From the NCBI GenBank assembly GCA_012861695.1, contig JAAOOA010000468.1, forward strand, positions 124,001-188,000: a stretch of 64,000 nucleotides of DNA. Reading direction: 5' to 3'. The DNA is from Trematomus loennbergii (taxonomy: Eukaryota > Chordata > Actinopteri > Perciformes > Nototheniidae). A program made the position numbers and the translations under genes. The notes below the pieces were generated by a model, which had not been told where the DNA came from, searched no databases, and worked only from the letters and a program-made list of their open reading frames with translations. Each line of letters begins with the position of its first letter. Within the stretch, counting starts at the first letter, position 1. Below, in pieces: positions 38,108-50,189 of the stretch.

Positions 38108-41100
38108 TTTAAATTAAAAACTGAAATTGATCAATTAAACCAGGAATCATTATATAATATTCATACAACATCTGAAATAGATCAAAGAGGCAACTTGGCT
38201 CAAGCCATTAAAACCAACCAAAAGCAAATTCAAAGTAAATTCATCAAATGTATAAAAATCAAGAAGGTTGTATTGTGTATAATGAAAAACAGAAACGAGA
38301 AGTGATAAGAGATTTATGTTCTGAAGCATATAAAAAAATAGACATTGAAACGGACTGTGTTAAAACTCTTTTGGGAACTATCCCTCCATACAACATCCAA
38401 GAATTTGATTTCCTTCTCTGTGAAATTAGAAAAGACGAGGTGATCCAGGCGGTAAAAGAGCTGAATGTTGGTAAGAGCCCCGGTCCTGATGGCCTGCCCA
38501 CTGAGTTTTATCAACTATTATCTGATGATGTTTTAAACTTACTAACCTCTATGTTTAATGAAGGTCTCAGCAGTGGTTGTTATGGGGACTCATTTTATGA
38601 AGGTGTCTTGACTCTACTATATAAAAAAACGATGAAACTGATATAGATAATTACAGACATTTAACTATAATGAATACTGCTTATAAGATACTAGCAAAAA
38701 TAATAATTAATAGATTAACAGATATACTAGATAAAATAATAGATAAAGAGCAAACATGTGCTATAAAAGGTCGCCTCATGTGGGACAACTTATCAATTTT
38801 GAGAGAAATCATAAATAAACCAAAAGAAGAAAAAATTGTTATTTATTATTGGGCTTGATAAAAAAAAAGCCTTCGACTATTTATCCAGAGATTACTTATG
38901 GTCGGTGATGAAGGCCTACGGATTTCCTGAAGCCTTCATAAACATGATTAAGTGTCTGTATTTTAAGTCTTGTATCTGTGTAAATGTAAACGGTGTATTG
39001 ACAAATGCATTTAATGTTGAAAGAGGGGTTAAGCAGGGCTGCCCTCTAAGCGCAGCTCTGTACGTGCTAGCCATAAATCCATTAATTAAAATAATAAACA
39101 ACGACAGGTTAATATCAGGAACACCAGTTGGCCATGCGCCCAAAATAACTGCCATCGCCTATGCAGACGATGTCACTGTTATTATAAAAAACCAACAAGA
39201 AATGGATGTTCTAACAAACCACCTAAACTTATATGAATTGGCATCAGGAGCTAAATTAAACCACAACAAAACTGAAGGTGTCTGGATCGGCACCGACGAT
39301 GCCAAATGCGACATAAACATTCAAGTGAAAAAAGAAATTAAATACTTGGAATAACTATTTGTAGCGACAACTGTGCTGAACTCAATTGGGAGAACAAACT
39401 AAGTGAAGTCAAAGAACAAGTTAAACAATGGGAATAAAAATACAAATTATAAATCAAGAATAAACATAATAAAATCATTCATAGTTAGCAAGATCCTTTT
39501 TCTAGCAAACATTTTCCCCCCACCAGCCCAAATAATTATGCAATTAACAAACAGTGTGTCAACTTGGTGTGGGTACAACAAGGGAGGTTACTAAACGTAA
39601 TTTGTTATTTAAAAGTAGGGAATATGGAGGCCTGGGAGCCATAGACCTGGGCATTAAACAAAAAATGACCTTTGTAAAAAACATCTCGGCTGCAATAAAT
39701 AGGAAATCACCTTGGGTTGAAGATGGAGAAATGGGATGGCAAAAAAGAAGAGGCAGAGCTAGAAATGGGCCATATTACAAATTAGTTTGTGGTGATTTCA
39801 CAACTGAAGTTCAACATTTAGGGATTGATTGGATCGGACTACCGAATAGAGTAATTTTTAAAATGGTAAACGATTTCAAATATGGAGGTGTTATAAGTAA
39901 ACATACAAAAACCTAACACCAGGGGCCTATACTACGGTGCCGTTTACACGAGGACAAAACAGCTTGTATCTGCATAGTTTCTCTTACGTATAGCCCTATT
40001 ATTTACACGAGGCCGTAACAAACGGACCCCACAAACGATAACGGGTCCCAAGGTGGATAGATTTGCAAACGAAATCTCTGGGGGGTCAAACGAGTCCGTG
40101 TAATCGCCTCTATACGAATATTTCCTGAAAAAACAACAAAACAAACAACAAAATTAAACAGTCCGCTCTGCAATACACCAAAATTGTCTTTACTGCCTAA
40201 TCCAGGCCATTATTGTTCATTGCTCCTGCGCCCGTCGGCGGCAAAAAGAGAAATGTTTGTAGGCCTATTCAGGCTATAATCCACACCAAAAAGGAAACAC
40301 GAGACCGGCGTGTCCCAGAGGAGCGATCTCACCCGGTGTTTGTAGAGAATATCTCTCTTTCTGAGCACGTCCTCTCCACGGAGACGTGCTTCTTGGTCGG
40401 TCGATGCAATATCCACAGATTCGGTTTCTTTCAGTTAACTTCCCCGTTGCATTTATCCATATATTTACATGCTGAGGAAATTACTATATCCCGCTGAATA
40501 CCAGCAATCGCCACACACACTTCCTCCTGTCAGTAGCTACTGCTAGTGCTACTGCTACTGACCATGCTACAGATGTTAGTGCAAAATCTACAGCTCCTCT
40601 ACCACAACCATCAGCAACAAGTGGACATGGAGAATTACATGAACTACATGTTGCTAAATCCACCGCGGGGCATAAACAGAAGGGTAGCCATGGCAACATT
40701 GCTCCGGGGTCTTCTTCACTGCTTTTGGTGTATTTTGTGGCGGAAGTTACAGCGCCACTTACAGTCCCGGCTATGTACTACAGCGTTTTCCAGCGGTCTC
40801 GTTTGAACAGACACGTTAAATGAAACGAATGCATGTGAACGGAAGACTTTTTGAAAACGCATACTGTGTTTTCCGGTCCTACGACGCTGGTTCTCTTTTT
40901 AGCGGGCTAGATCTCCATGGTAACTTATGCTGAGCGGCTAACCTCCTCGGGAGGAGGTTAGGTTGCAGGCTAAGAGATCAACTCACTGAAAGCACCGCCT
41001 GCTGACCAATCAGAGCTCCGTGTGCGGAGTTAAAGCTATCAAGTCATATTACAGGATAGAAATACAGAAAAACTGCCGTTGCAGGAAAGACGGCCGGCAA

Positions 41101-42334
41101 AAATCAACTGACTGTGTGAACGTGAACATTAATAGAATATCCCCTCCCATCTTCAGAGCAATCTGACTATATAACATTAGCGTTAAGAAAGCTTACTTAA
41201 ATATCTGCCACAACATAAGTAACCGGATCAGAGTAACATTAAGTACAGTCCGCGGCACTGTGAGTGCAGACGTCGATGTGTCCCATTATCATTCATAGCA
41301 TATCACATCATAATATATCATATATTTCCTTATTTGAGTCAGCTTCTTGAGCCGTATCTGGCCGTGCAACACTCACAGTGTCACATACTGTATGCAGAAG
41401 TATTATTTTAAGCAACACATTAAGTTGACAAAACACTCGAGTCAAATGTAATTAAAGTCAGATCCACTCGTGTCTTGGACGGGGCAGTGATATCATATCA
41501 TCTTGTCCATGTTTGAGATTGGTTGAATGCTCCAAATACCACCCCTTTCATGTGAACGCGCACCTAACTAGATAGGACACGGCTGGCTTGAGCGATCCAC
41601 TTGATAACCAGCATCGTAGTACAGTTTAGCGAGAGCGCGTATGTTTTGGATTGGGCCAACCGGCTAACTCAAACATATCCAGTTTAGGTTGAACCAGCTT
41701 CGTAGTACAGGCCTCGGACGAAGGTAACGAAGTCTTGAAATTAGTGAAAAGTAAACAGTTATCGGAGAGCATGAGAGACGTGAGGTGGCTGATATCGGTT
41801 AACAGACTTGCGGTCAGAGCTGTAGTCTCGTGAAAACTAGAACATGCCCCATGATTAACTGTGAGGAAGACGAAACTTTACAGCACCTCCTCATGGACTG
41901 CTACAGAGCCGAGGAGGTGTGGTCGCTCCTACGGGGCATCGGTTTGGAGTTCAATGTAGAATATGTCTCAATTATGTATTGCATTCTGGATAAACACAGG
42001 GAACTTTTTCAGCTGGTAATTTGTATAACATGTATGAAAATCTGGAAAACAAGGTGCAAGATGATACTAAATCAGACGATAATAAACAGTGGCACCATCG
42101 TGAAACAAATACTTACTGAACTAAGGAGAAGAAAAACCTGGACAAACCCCAGACTCAGCCATGGGGCATTTTGAGTCTGTGACCGAACTGAGTCTCATTG
42201 GAATATAAACGTGCTCTCTTTATGTTATTTATATATTTATGCATTGTGTGTCGTGTGTATTATTAATGTAACTTTTGTATATCATGTACTGCCAAATCAT
42301 TTAAAATAAAGTTTTCTAAAAAAGAAAAAAAAAA
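38108..42334 (+). mobile_element. Tx1-like LINE, 5'-truncated, with nested DNA transposons (copy C)
   Basis: LINE sequence runs 38108-39920 and resumes 41715-42334, ending in an A-rich tail. It starts between the endonuclease and RT and includes the RT core: GKSPGPDGLPTEFYQ, GVKQGCPLSAALY, and the catalytic AYADDVT (about 39157-39177). It is followed by ANIFPPP and LGAIDLG segments and the ORF2 end near 42172. Several frameshifts and a stop in the RT region (near 38640 and 38858) make it inactive. Its 5' junction (GAAACAAGTATTTAA next to LINE) is the same as the outer junction of the LINE at 52.2 kb, but the 3' flank differs. Confidence 0.85.
39921..41714. mobile_element. Nested DNA transposons inside LINE copy C
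   Basis: The outer element has ends AGGGGCCTATACTACG and, inverted at the right, AGGCCTGTACTACGAAGCTG. It interrupts the LINE between the codons of the AACCTAACACC and GACGAAGGTAACG segments. A second element of about 0.9 kb (roughly 39937-40880, starting GTGCCGTTTACACGAGG) lies within it, with CTACG on both sides as a possible target duplication. No transposase is recognisable in either, and the superfamily is uncertain. Confidence 0.65.
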
Positions 42335-42740
42335 GAAATGACATGTGATATACCATGGGTAGACCAAAAGTAAGTCTTCTCTCTTATTTTTAATATATTT
42401 CTAATCTTGTCACTCTTGAAGGAGTGTGGCACTCACAAAAACGCAAACTTCTTGCAATGTTTCTATTTTTAAATAGAAACATTGCAAGAAGAGTCTATAT
42501 ACAAGTAAATGGAATATGATATATAGATAAATAATTTGCAAGATGCAAACAGATGAATGTTTATGGCTTAGGTGTGTAATAGTGGTATGCCTGTGGTCAT
42601 TCCTCCCTGTACTAAATAAGCCAGCTCATTAGCTTCTGTATTGTGAATTGTTTACAATACTGCTCCAAAATGCTTTGTTTTTTAACCCTCCTATTATTTT
42701 GCTGGCTACTTTCGCCTCATTATTTGTATTAAGCTTTTGG
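42335..42740. other. Spacer between LINE and H2A promoter
   Basis: Gene-free. Contains an inverted pair GCAATGTTTCTATTTTTAAA / TAGAAACATTGC near 42455-42490 that could form a hairpin. Confidence 0.4.
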
Positions 42741-42744
42741 ACCG

Positions 42745-43429
<685 letters not shown>

Positions 43430-43439
43430 TAAAGATCGC

Positions 43440-44148
43440 CTTCCTTTTATTATTTATAGTTTTATAAAGGTTTCATGGGGAATTCTCCTTCCATATATTA
43501 GAAATATCCCACTGTTCATCAATCATTCACCTTGTTATGATGGCCAACTGAAGGAACACATATCTACTGCACATTTAATTCCCACACAGATATGGTAGGC
43601 TACCATGCGCATTATTCTGATGTTTGAACTGTCTTGTAGAGCCACTCTGCTGGGACATAGACATTTAATACATTAGCTATATAATAATAATACCTGTCAT
43701 TTATATAGCCTTTTTCCCGATGCTCAACGCGCTTTCATATATAATTTTTAAATCTCTCGCTGTTCTATATATTACCACATGAACCAAAGAACATTAATTA
43801 ACCTTCATAAATGCATTTAATGCAGTGCTAAAGGGTTGGAGTTCACTCATTTGTGTCTTATCTTTGACAATATATGAACAATGAGTGATGAAAATGGGAA
43901 TAATAAAAAGTGGAACCAAAAATAGAGACAGTTAATGACTGAAGACATTTCCATAACAACATTTAAACATGAATATAAATGTAAATAGCTATTTTACTAA
44001 ATATATATATGTATATATATATATCATTAATTAAATTATATAATGTTGTGTTACATCACAGCTAAATAAGATCCCTTGATTCAATCAGACAAAAACAAAA
44101 GTGTTTAACATGCTCATTCCAGCGGCATTCCATGTTCAGAATAATGTT
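43440..44148. repeat. H2A 3'-flank spacer
   Basis: The inverted, shorter copy of 4.89-6.04 kb, including the TATATAGCC... repeat-tail patch near 43690. No gene. Confidence 0.6.
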
Positions 44149-44163
44149 TTAAATACTTGTTTC
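44149..44163. repeat. 15-bp target-site duplication, left
   Basis: TTAAATACTTGTTTC next to the poly(A) tail (as T12, 44164-44175) of the minus-strand LINE. It is repeated exactly at 52215-52229 beyond the other end of the LINE block. Confidence 0.85.
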
Positions 44164-44389
44164 TTTTTTTTTTTTAGAAAACTTTATTTTAAATTATTAG
44201 GGCAGTACATCAAGTTACATCAATAATACACACATCACACTAAGTATAAATATATAAATAACATAAGGAGAGCACGTTTTACTTATGAGGCTCAGTTAGG
44301 TCACAGACTCAAGATGCCCCATGGCAGAGTCTGGGATTTGTCCAGGGTCTTTTTTCTCCTTAGTTCAGTAAGTATCTGTTTCACTATGG

Positions 44390-44791
44390 TGTTACGTGCC
44401 GCAGTTGGTGCATTTGTGTGTGTCTCTCTCTCTCCCTGATTGTCTCCAGGTGCAGCCTCTCCCCCAGGTGCTCCCAATCCCCAATCAGGGCCTCCATATA
44501 GGACCTGAGGAAGGCTGCAGTCTCTCTCCTTCTCCTCTGGCTGCATGTGTGCAGCAGGGTGTTTCTGTCTCTGTGTGAGACCTGTGTTTTGTTCATCATT
44601 AGGAGATGTGCTCCAGTGTATAGTTGTGTTTCAGTTTACTTTGCAAGTTGGCTGGTGAGCCCTTTTTTGTATCCATTAAAACCTCACTTGGTGGCTTTAT
44701 ATATCAGTTTCCTCTCCTTTTTTCTCTCTCCTGGTCTTTTCATATGTTGTTACTTCCCTCTGGTTCCCCTAGCCCAGTAAGGAACGTAACA
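44390..44791 (+). repeat. 5' LTR of nested element
   Basis: 402 bp, from TGTTACGTGCC to GGAACGTAACA. Confidence 0.92.
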
Positions 44792-44808
44792 TGGGGGCTC
44801 GTCCAATC
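44792..44808 (+). other. tRNA-Pro-type primer binding site
   Basis: TGGGGGCTCGTCCAATC directly after the LTR. The first 13 bases match the complement of the tRNA-Pro 3' end. Confidence 0.75.
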
Positions 44809-45487
44809 TTTGAGACAAAGAGTGAGTATTTGTTTGTTGATATTGTGGTGGTGAGCAGGTGTGTGTGTGTGTGTGTTGTATATAAGTGTAGCATTGGCTG
44901 TGAAGTCTCTTACTGTTTAACAGCTTCCTCAGTTTAGATAGGGGAGTGTCTAGCTGGGCTGAATCAGTCCTTCCTTCAGGCACTCATTTATTATTTTGCC
45001 TTTTTTATTTTCGGGGTAATCCTGGGTTGGGATTTAGTCCCTGTTGGGGGCAGGCGTTTCAGGGTTTCGGCCGCTGATGTTTGCCTTTAAAGTCGCCTCG
45101 AGCCCGGCACGCTCCAGAAGATAGTTAGGTAAGTTGTGGTAGGCAGGATCTGGGGAAGTTTGTTATTTGGAAGACTAGAGTAAATTTTTGTGTAGCATCA
45201 GATATATTTGCCTGTTGAGTGAGGTGATTTAATTGTAGCTGGCGAGTAGTTGCAAATTAGTTTGTGTTTAGTATGGCTCCCTTGTGTTGGGTGAGTCCTC
45301 TCATACTGGTTCTAAATTAGATGCCGGGTTGAAAGTGAGGTTAGTTCGTCTCCAGTGGGAGAAGGAGGGAGCTGGAGATCAGGAAGTCTGAGCTGGAGAT
45401 CAGAAAGTTGGATGCAGACACAGCTTTCAGGATGCGTCAGCTAGAGCTGCAGACAGGTTCAGTGGTATCTCTTCGGGTACACAACCA

Positions 45488-45879
45488 TTGTCATGTTCTA
45501 CTACTGCTTTTGATGTTGGTAGCAACATTCAGCTGGTCCCTGTCTTTCGTGAGTCAGAAGTGGAGACCTTCTTTGGTGCATTTGAGCGCATTGCTGCTGC
45601 TCTGCGCTGGCCAGAAGATGTGTGGGCCATACTTGTACAGTGCAAGCTAGTCGGCAAGGCTCAGGAGGCTTGCTCTCTCTTTCTGTCGAGGATTGTATGG
45701 TGTATGACAAAGTGAAAGGTGCTGTTCTCAGGGCATATGAGCTTGTGCCTGAGGCCTACAGGCAGCGTTTCCGCAGCCTGAAGAAAACTTCTGGCCAGAC
45801 TTATGTGGACTTCGCGAGGGAGAAGAAAATCCTCTTTGACAGGTGGTGTAGAGCTTGTAAAGCGGATGACATTACTTAA
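45488..45879 (+). pseudogene. gag remnant (SCAN-like capsid)
   Basis: Two overlapping frames (45488-45715, 45622-45879) give FRESEVETFFGAFERIAAAL and VYDKVKGAVLRAYELVPEAY, then RQRFRSLKKTSGQTYVDFAR. This pattern of helices is that of SCAN-like Gag capsid domains in fish Gypsy-type elements. Frame breaks and a stop after DDIT make it non-functional. Confidence 0.75.
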
Positions 45880-46089
45880 TGTGTGAGCTAATGATGTTAG
45901 AGGATTTAAAACTGTGTGCCTGAGCGTACGGTAGTCTAAACGAGCAAAGGTACTACCTTCAGCAGGCTGCCACTCTGGCAGACGAGTTTGCACTGATACA
46001 AAGCGTTTTTTTCAGTGATCCTTACCTTAGTAGAGCTCCTGACATTACGTCCCCGTGCCAGTTTCCAGTTAGATCCCAGCTAAAAAGCT

Positions 46090-46131
46090 TGTTTTTTTTG
46101 TCATAACCCTGGTCATTTGATAGCACACTGT
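46090..46131 (+). pseudogene. CCHC zinc knuckle remnant of gag
   Basis: Reads CFFCHNPGHLIAHC, spacing C-x2-C-x4-H-x4-C, the nucleocapsid knuckle. A second, mutated version (CFFCLDPGH then stop) lies near 46308-46337. Confidence 0.8.
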
Positions 46132-46617
46132 GCAGCTTTGAAGCGAAGCAGGCTGCCACTATGGCGGATGTGGAAGGGATTGTGCTATCACACAGTGGTG
46201 TTTTGGCTCAGAGCAATTCTCATCGTGTTGGTTTCCGGAAAGCTTGTAACAGGCGTGCCACACATGCTCATTCTGTTTCTCTTCCAGGACCCAAGAAAAA
46301 GAGATTGTGTTTCTTTTGTCTTGACCCTGGTCACTAGTGGCAGAGTGTGTAGCTCGGAAGAAGCAGGTGGCAGCTTCCAAGCGGTCTGTGGAAAAACCAA
46401 GAGACCAGCACCCAGTTGCAATGCGACAGAGTGGTGAGTTGCAGTTAAGTTCTGCGTCCGTCTGTGACAGTGCTGTGGGTGTTCCCGTTTCTGAAGCGGT
46501 GGCTGTGGACCTGGCTCAGAGCGATGTGGATCTGTGTTCAGTGAGTGATGTGTGTGTTCCATGTGTTCCGGTGTTTGCTGCTTGTGGGCAGTATAACGTG
46601 TGTTTTATGGGGGGGGG

Positions 46618-47019
46618 TGTTATGTGCCGCAGTTGGTGCATTTGTGTGTGTCTCTCTCTCTCCCTGATTGTCTCCAGGTGCAGCCTCTCCCCCAGGTGCT
46701 CCCAATCCCCAATCAGGGCCTCCATATAGGACCTGAGGAAGGCTGCAGTCTCTCTCCTTCTCCTCTGGCTGCATGTGTGCAGCAGGGTGTTTCTGTCTCT
46801 GTGTGAGACCTGTGTTTTGTTCATCATTAGGAGATGTGCTCCAGTGTATAGTTGTGTTTCAGTTTACTTTGCAAGTTGGCTGGTGAGCCCTTTTTTGTAT
46901 CCATTAAAACCTCACTTGGTGGCTTTATATATCAGTTTCCTCTCCTTTTTTCTCTCTCCTGGTCTTTTCATATGTTGTTACTTCCCTCTGGTTCCCCTAG
47001 CCCAGTAAGGAACGTAACA
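46618..47019 (+). repeat. 3' LTR of nested element
   Basis: 402 bp, from TGTTATGTGCC to GAACGTAACA, almost identical to the 5' LTR; preceded by TTTTATGGGGGGGGG. Confidence 0.92.
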
Positions 47020-50000
47020 ATGGTGTTACTGCCGATTACTGTCTGGTTCAGTATCATTTTACGCCTTGTTTTCCACATTTTCATACATGCGATACAAATT
47101 ATCATCTGAAAAAGTTCCCTCTGCTTTATGCCCATCCCCTCATCTAGAATACAAAACATAATTGAGGCATATCTTACATTGAATACTAAACCGATGCCCC
47201 GCAGGAGCGACCACACCTCCTCGGCTCTGTAGCAGTCCATGAGGAGGTGCTGTAAGGTCTCGTCTTCCTCACAGTTAATCATGGGGCATGTTTTAGTTTT
47301 GACATAACAGCTCCATGAGACCACAGCTCTGACCGCAAGTCTGTTGACAGATATCAGCCACCTCACGTCTCTCATGCTCTCCGACAATTGTTTACATTTT
47401 ATTAATTTTAAAACTTCGTTGCCTTCGACAGGTGTGAGGTTTTTATACATTACATTACCTCCATATTTAAAATCGTTTACTATTTTAAAAATTACTCTAT
47501 TCGGGAGTCCGATCCAATCAATCGCTAAATGCTTGAGTTCCGTTGTGAAGTCCCCGTACACTAGTTATAATAGGGTCCGTTTCTAGCGAGGCCTCTTCTC
47601 TTGTTCCATCCCATTCTTCCCTCTTCAACCCAAGGTGCTTTCCTGTGAATTGCAGCGGAGATGTTTTTTACAAAGGTAATCTGTAGTTTAATGCCCAGGT
47701 CTACGGCTCCCAGGCCTCCATATTCCCTACTTTTAAACAATAAATTCCGTTTTGCAACCTCCCTGGTTGTACCCCACACCAAATTGACGCACTGTTTGTT
47801 TAATTGCATAATTATTTGGGTAGGTGGGGGGAAAATGTTTGCCAGAAAAAGGATCTTGCTAAGAATGAAAGATTTGATTATATTTATAATTTGTATTTTT
47901 ATTCTCCCATTGTTTAACTTGTTCTTTGACTTCACTTAGTTTGTTCTCCCAATTGAGTTCGGCACAATTGTCGCTACAAATAGTTATTCCTAGTATTTTA
48001 ATTTCTTTTTTCACTTGAATGTTTATGTCGCATTTGGCATCGTCGGTGCCGATCCAAACACCTTCAGTTTTGTTGTGGTTTAATTTAGCTCCTGATGCCA
48101 ATTCGTATAAGTTTAGGTGGTTTGTTAAAACATCCATTTCCTGTTGGTTTTTTATAATAACAGTGACATCGTCTGCATAGGCGATGGCAGTTATCTTGGG
48201 CGCATGGCCAACTGGTGTTCCTGATATTAACCTGTCGTTGTTTATTATTTTAATTAATGGACTTATGGCTAGCACGTACAGAGCTGCGCTTAAAGGGCAG
48301 CCCTGTTTAACCCCTCTTTCAACATTAAATGCATTTGTTAACACACCGTTTACATTTACACAAACACAAGATTTAAAATACAGACACTTAATCATGTTTA
48401 TGAAGGCTTCAGGAAATCCGTAGCCTTCATCACCGACCATAAGTAATCTCTGGATAAATAGTCGAAGGCTTTTTTTTTATCAAGTCCAATAATAAAAAAA
48501 ACTTTTTCTTCTTTTGGTTTATTTATGATTTCTCTTAAAATTGATAAGTTGTCCCACATAAGGCGACCTTTTATAGCACATGTTTGCTCTTTATCTATTA
48601 TATCTAATATATCTGTTAATCTATTCATTATTATTTTTGCTAGTATCTTATAATCAGTATTCATAATAGTTAAATGTCTGTAATTATCTATATCAGTTTC
48701 ATCGTTTTTTTTATATAGTAGAGACAAGACACCTTCATAAAATGAGTCCCCATACAACCACTGCTGAGACCTTCATTAAACATAGAGGTCAGTAAGTTTA
48801 AAACATCATCAGATAATAATTGATAAAACTCAGTGGGCAGGCCATCAGGACCGGGGCTCTTACCGACATTCAGCTCTTTCACCGCCTGGATCACCTCGTC
48901 TTTTCTAATTTCACCGAGAAGGAAATCAAATTCTTGGATGTTGTACGGAGGGATTATTCCCAACAGAATTTCAACACAGTCCGTTTCAATGTCTATTTTT
49001 TTATATGCTTCAGAACATAAATCTCTTATCACTTCCCGTTTCTGTTTTTCATTATACACAATACAACCTTCTTGATTTTTTATACATTTGGTTGGTTTTA
49101 ATGGCTTGAGCCAAGTTGCCTCTTTGATCTATTTCAGATATATGATTCCTGGTTTAATTGATCAATTTCAGTTTTTAATTTAGATATATTTTCTTTTACC
49201 GTTTTAGTTTTCACTTTCATCTGCTTTAAATGAATGTATTGTTTGATTAATGATTCATATTTAATATGTTTTGCTTTATTGAGTTCCCTACATTTAAATT
49301 TGAAAAAACATTTTAACCTACTTTTTAATGTTTCCCATAATTTGATGTCAGAGTTTGTTAAGCATCTCAATTGTATAATTTTTTGTATTTCCAGTTTTAA
49401 TTCTGTTGAAACACAAGTATTTTTTAGGCACTGTGTGTTCAGTTTCCAGAAGCCTAGTGGAAGGGGCTCCGGAGGACAACGACGTTTGGACCAAAAGATG
49501 ATCCGAAAAGTCACTAAAAATGGTTTTATAGGTTGTAACAGAGAAGTGATTAGATACATACATCCTGTCTATACGGGTTTTTGTCGTTTTATCGTATCTC
49601 GTAAAATCTATTCCTGCCGGGTTAAGTGAGCGACAGACATCGATGAGGCCTGCATCGCTGCAGATTTCTTTCAGCAGTTTTCCTTCCGCCCTCAGTTTAA
49701 AAACAGCTGTACTACACCTATCTATATCTTCCATTACTGTATTCAAATCTCCACCTAATATAATTTTATAACCCATGTTAAAATTTCTCTAAGTTTTCTA
49801 AATATTTGTAACTTATTTGTTGTGTCAGGGGCAGTAAATATTAATAAGTCGATATTTTTCTTTTTATAAAAACAATCCACCATAAGCAGTCTTCCTGGAA
49901 TTATGTCCCTTCTTCTAATAATAGTAATGTCCCTTTCCTTGAAGAAAATGCCAACTCCATCAGCTCTGCTATCTCCGATGGAGATAATACATTCTCCTTT

Positions 50001-50189
50001 GTGCCACATTTTACATACATCGTCAACATCCCGGTGGTATTCAGTCTAAGTTCCTGCGTAAAGAGGAAATCATAGTTAGTGTCCAATAATATTTCATTTT
50101 CCTCTCTCGAAAGTTCTTAGACTGAATACCACGTACATTCCAAGTAGCGACGTTTATGAAGCTCATGTTGGTTTTATATTGTCTCTAAG

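Larger units (their letters stand above)
44390..47019 (+). mobile_element. Non-autonomous LTR retrotransposon nested in the LINE
   Basis: Two 402-bp LTRs, a primer site TGGGGGCTCGTCC (complement of the tRNA-Pro 3' end), a polypurine tract (G9) before the 3' LTR, and a 4-bp target duplication ATGG at 44386-44389 and 47020-47023. The 1.8 kb interior has only gag remnants and no protease, RT or integrase, so it must have moved with help from a related element. The LTRs differ by very few bases (first seen at their sixth base, C against T), so the insertion is young. Confidence 0.9.
44301..50166 (-). pseudogene. LINE ORF2: endonuclease and reverse transcriptase, broken
   Basis: Starts MSFINVATWNVRG (ATG at 50164-50166), the endonuclease. 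Fragments at 49348-49776 carry LGGDLNTVMEDID and RIDRMYVS. RT motifs: GKSPGPDGLP (about 48825-48855), GVKQGCPLSAALY (about 48290-48330) and catalytic AYADDVT (about 48166-48186). C-terminal ANIFPPP and LVWGTTREV follow at 47.7-47.9 kb, then a cysteine/histidine segment (CPMINCEEDETLQHLLMDC) near 47.2-47.3 kb. At least six frameshifts break the frame, and an LTR element splits it at 44390-47019. Stop near 44301. Confidence 0.85.

Noticed and set aside
40213..40806. Frames in the nested transposon at 40.2-40.8 kb as a possible transposase
   Set aside because: Low-complexity, no catalytic motif, both strands equally open.
41830..42174. Independent gene with a Cys/His segment
   Set aside because: It is the C-terminal part of LINE copy C ORF2 beyond the nested transposon; the same segment is in the LINE at 47.2 kb.
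44396..44854. Several frames near 44.4-44.85 kb repeated at 46.6-47.1 kb
   Set aside because: They lie inside the paired LTRs; the repetition is the LTR structure.
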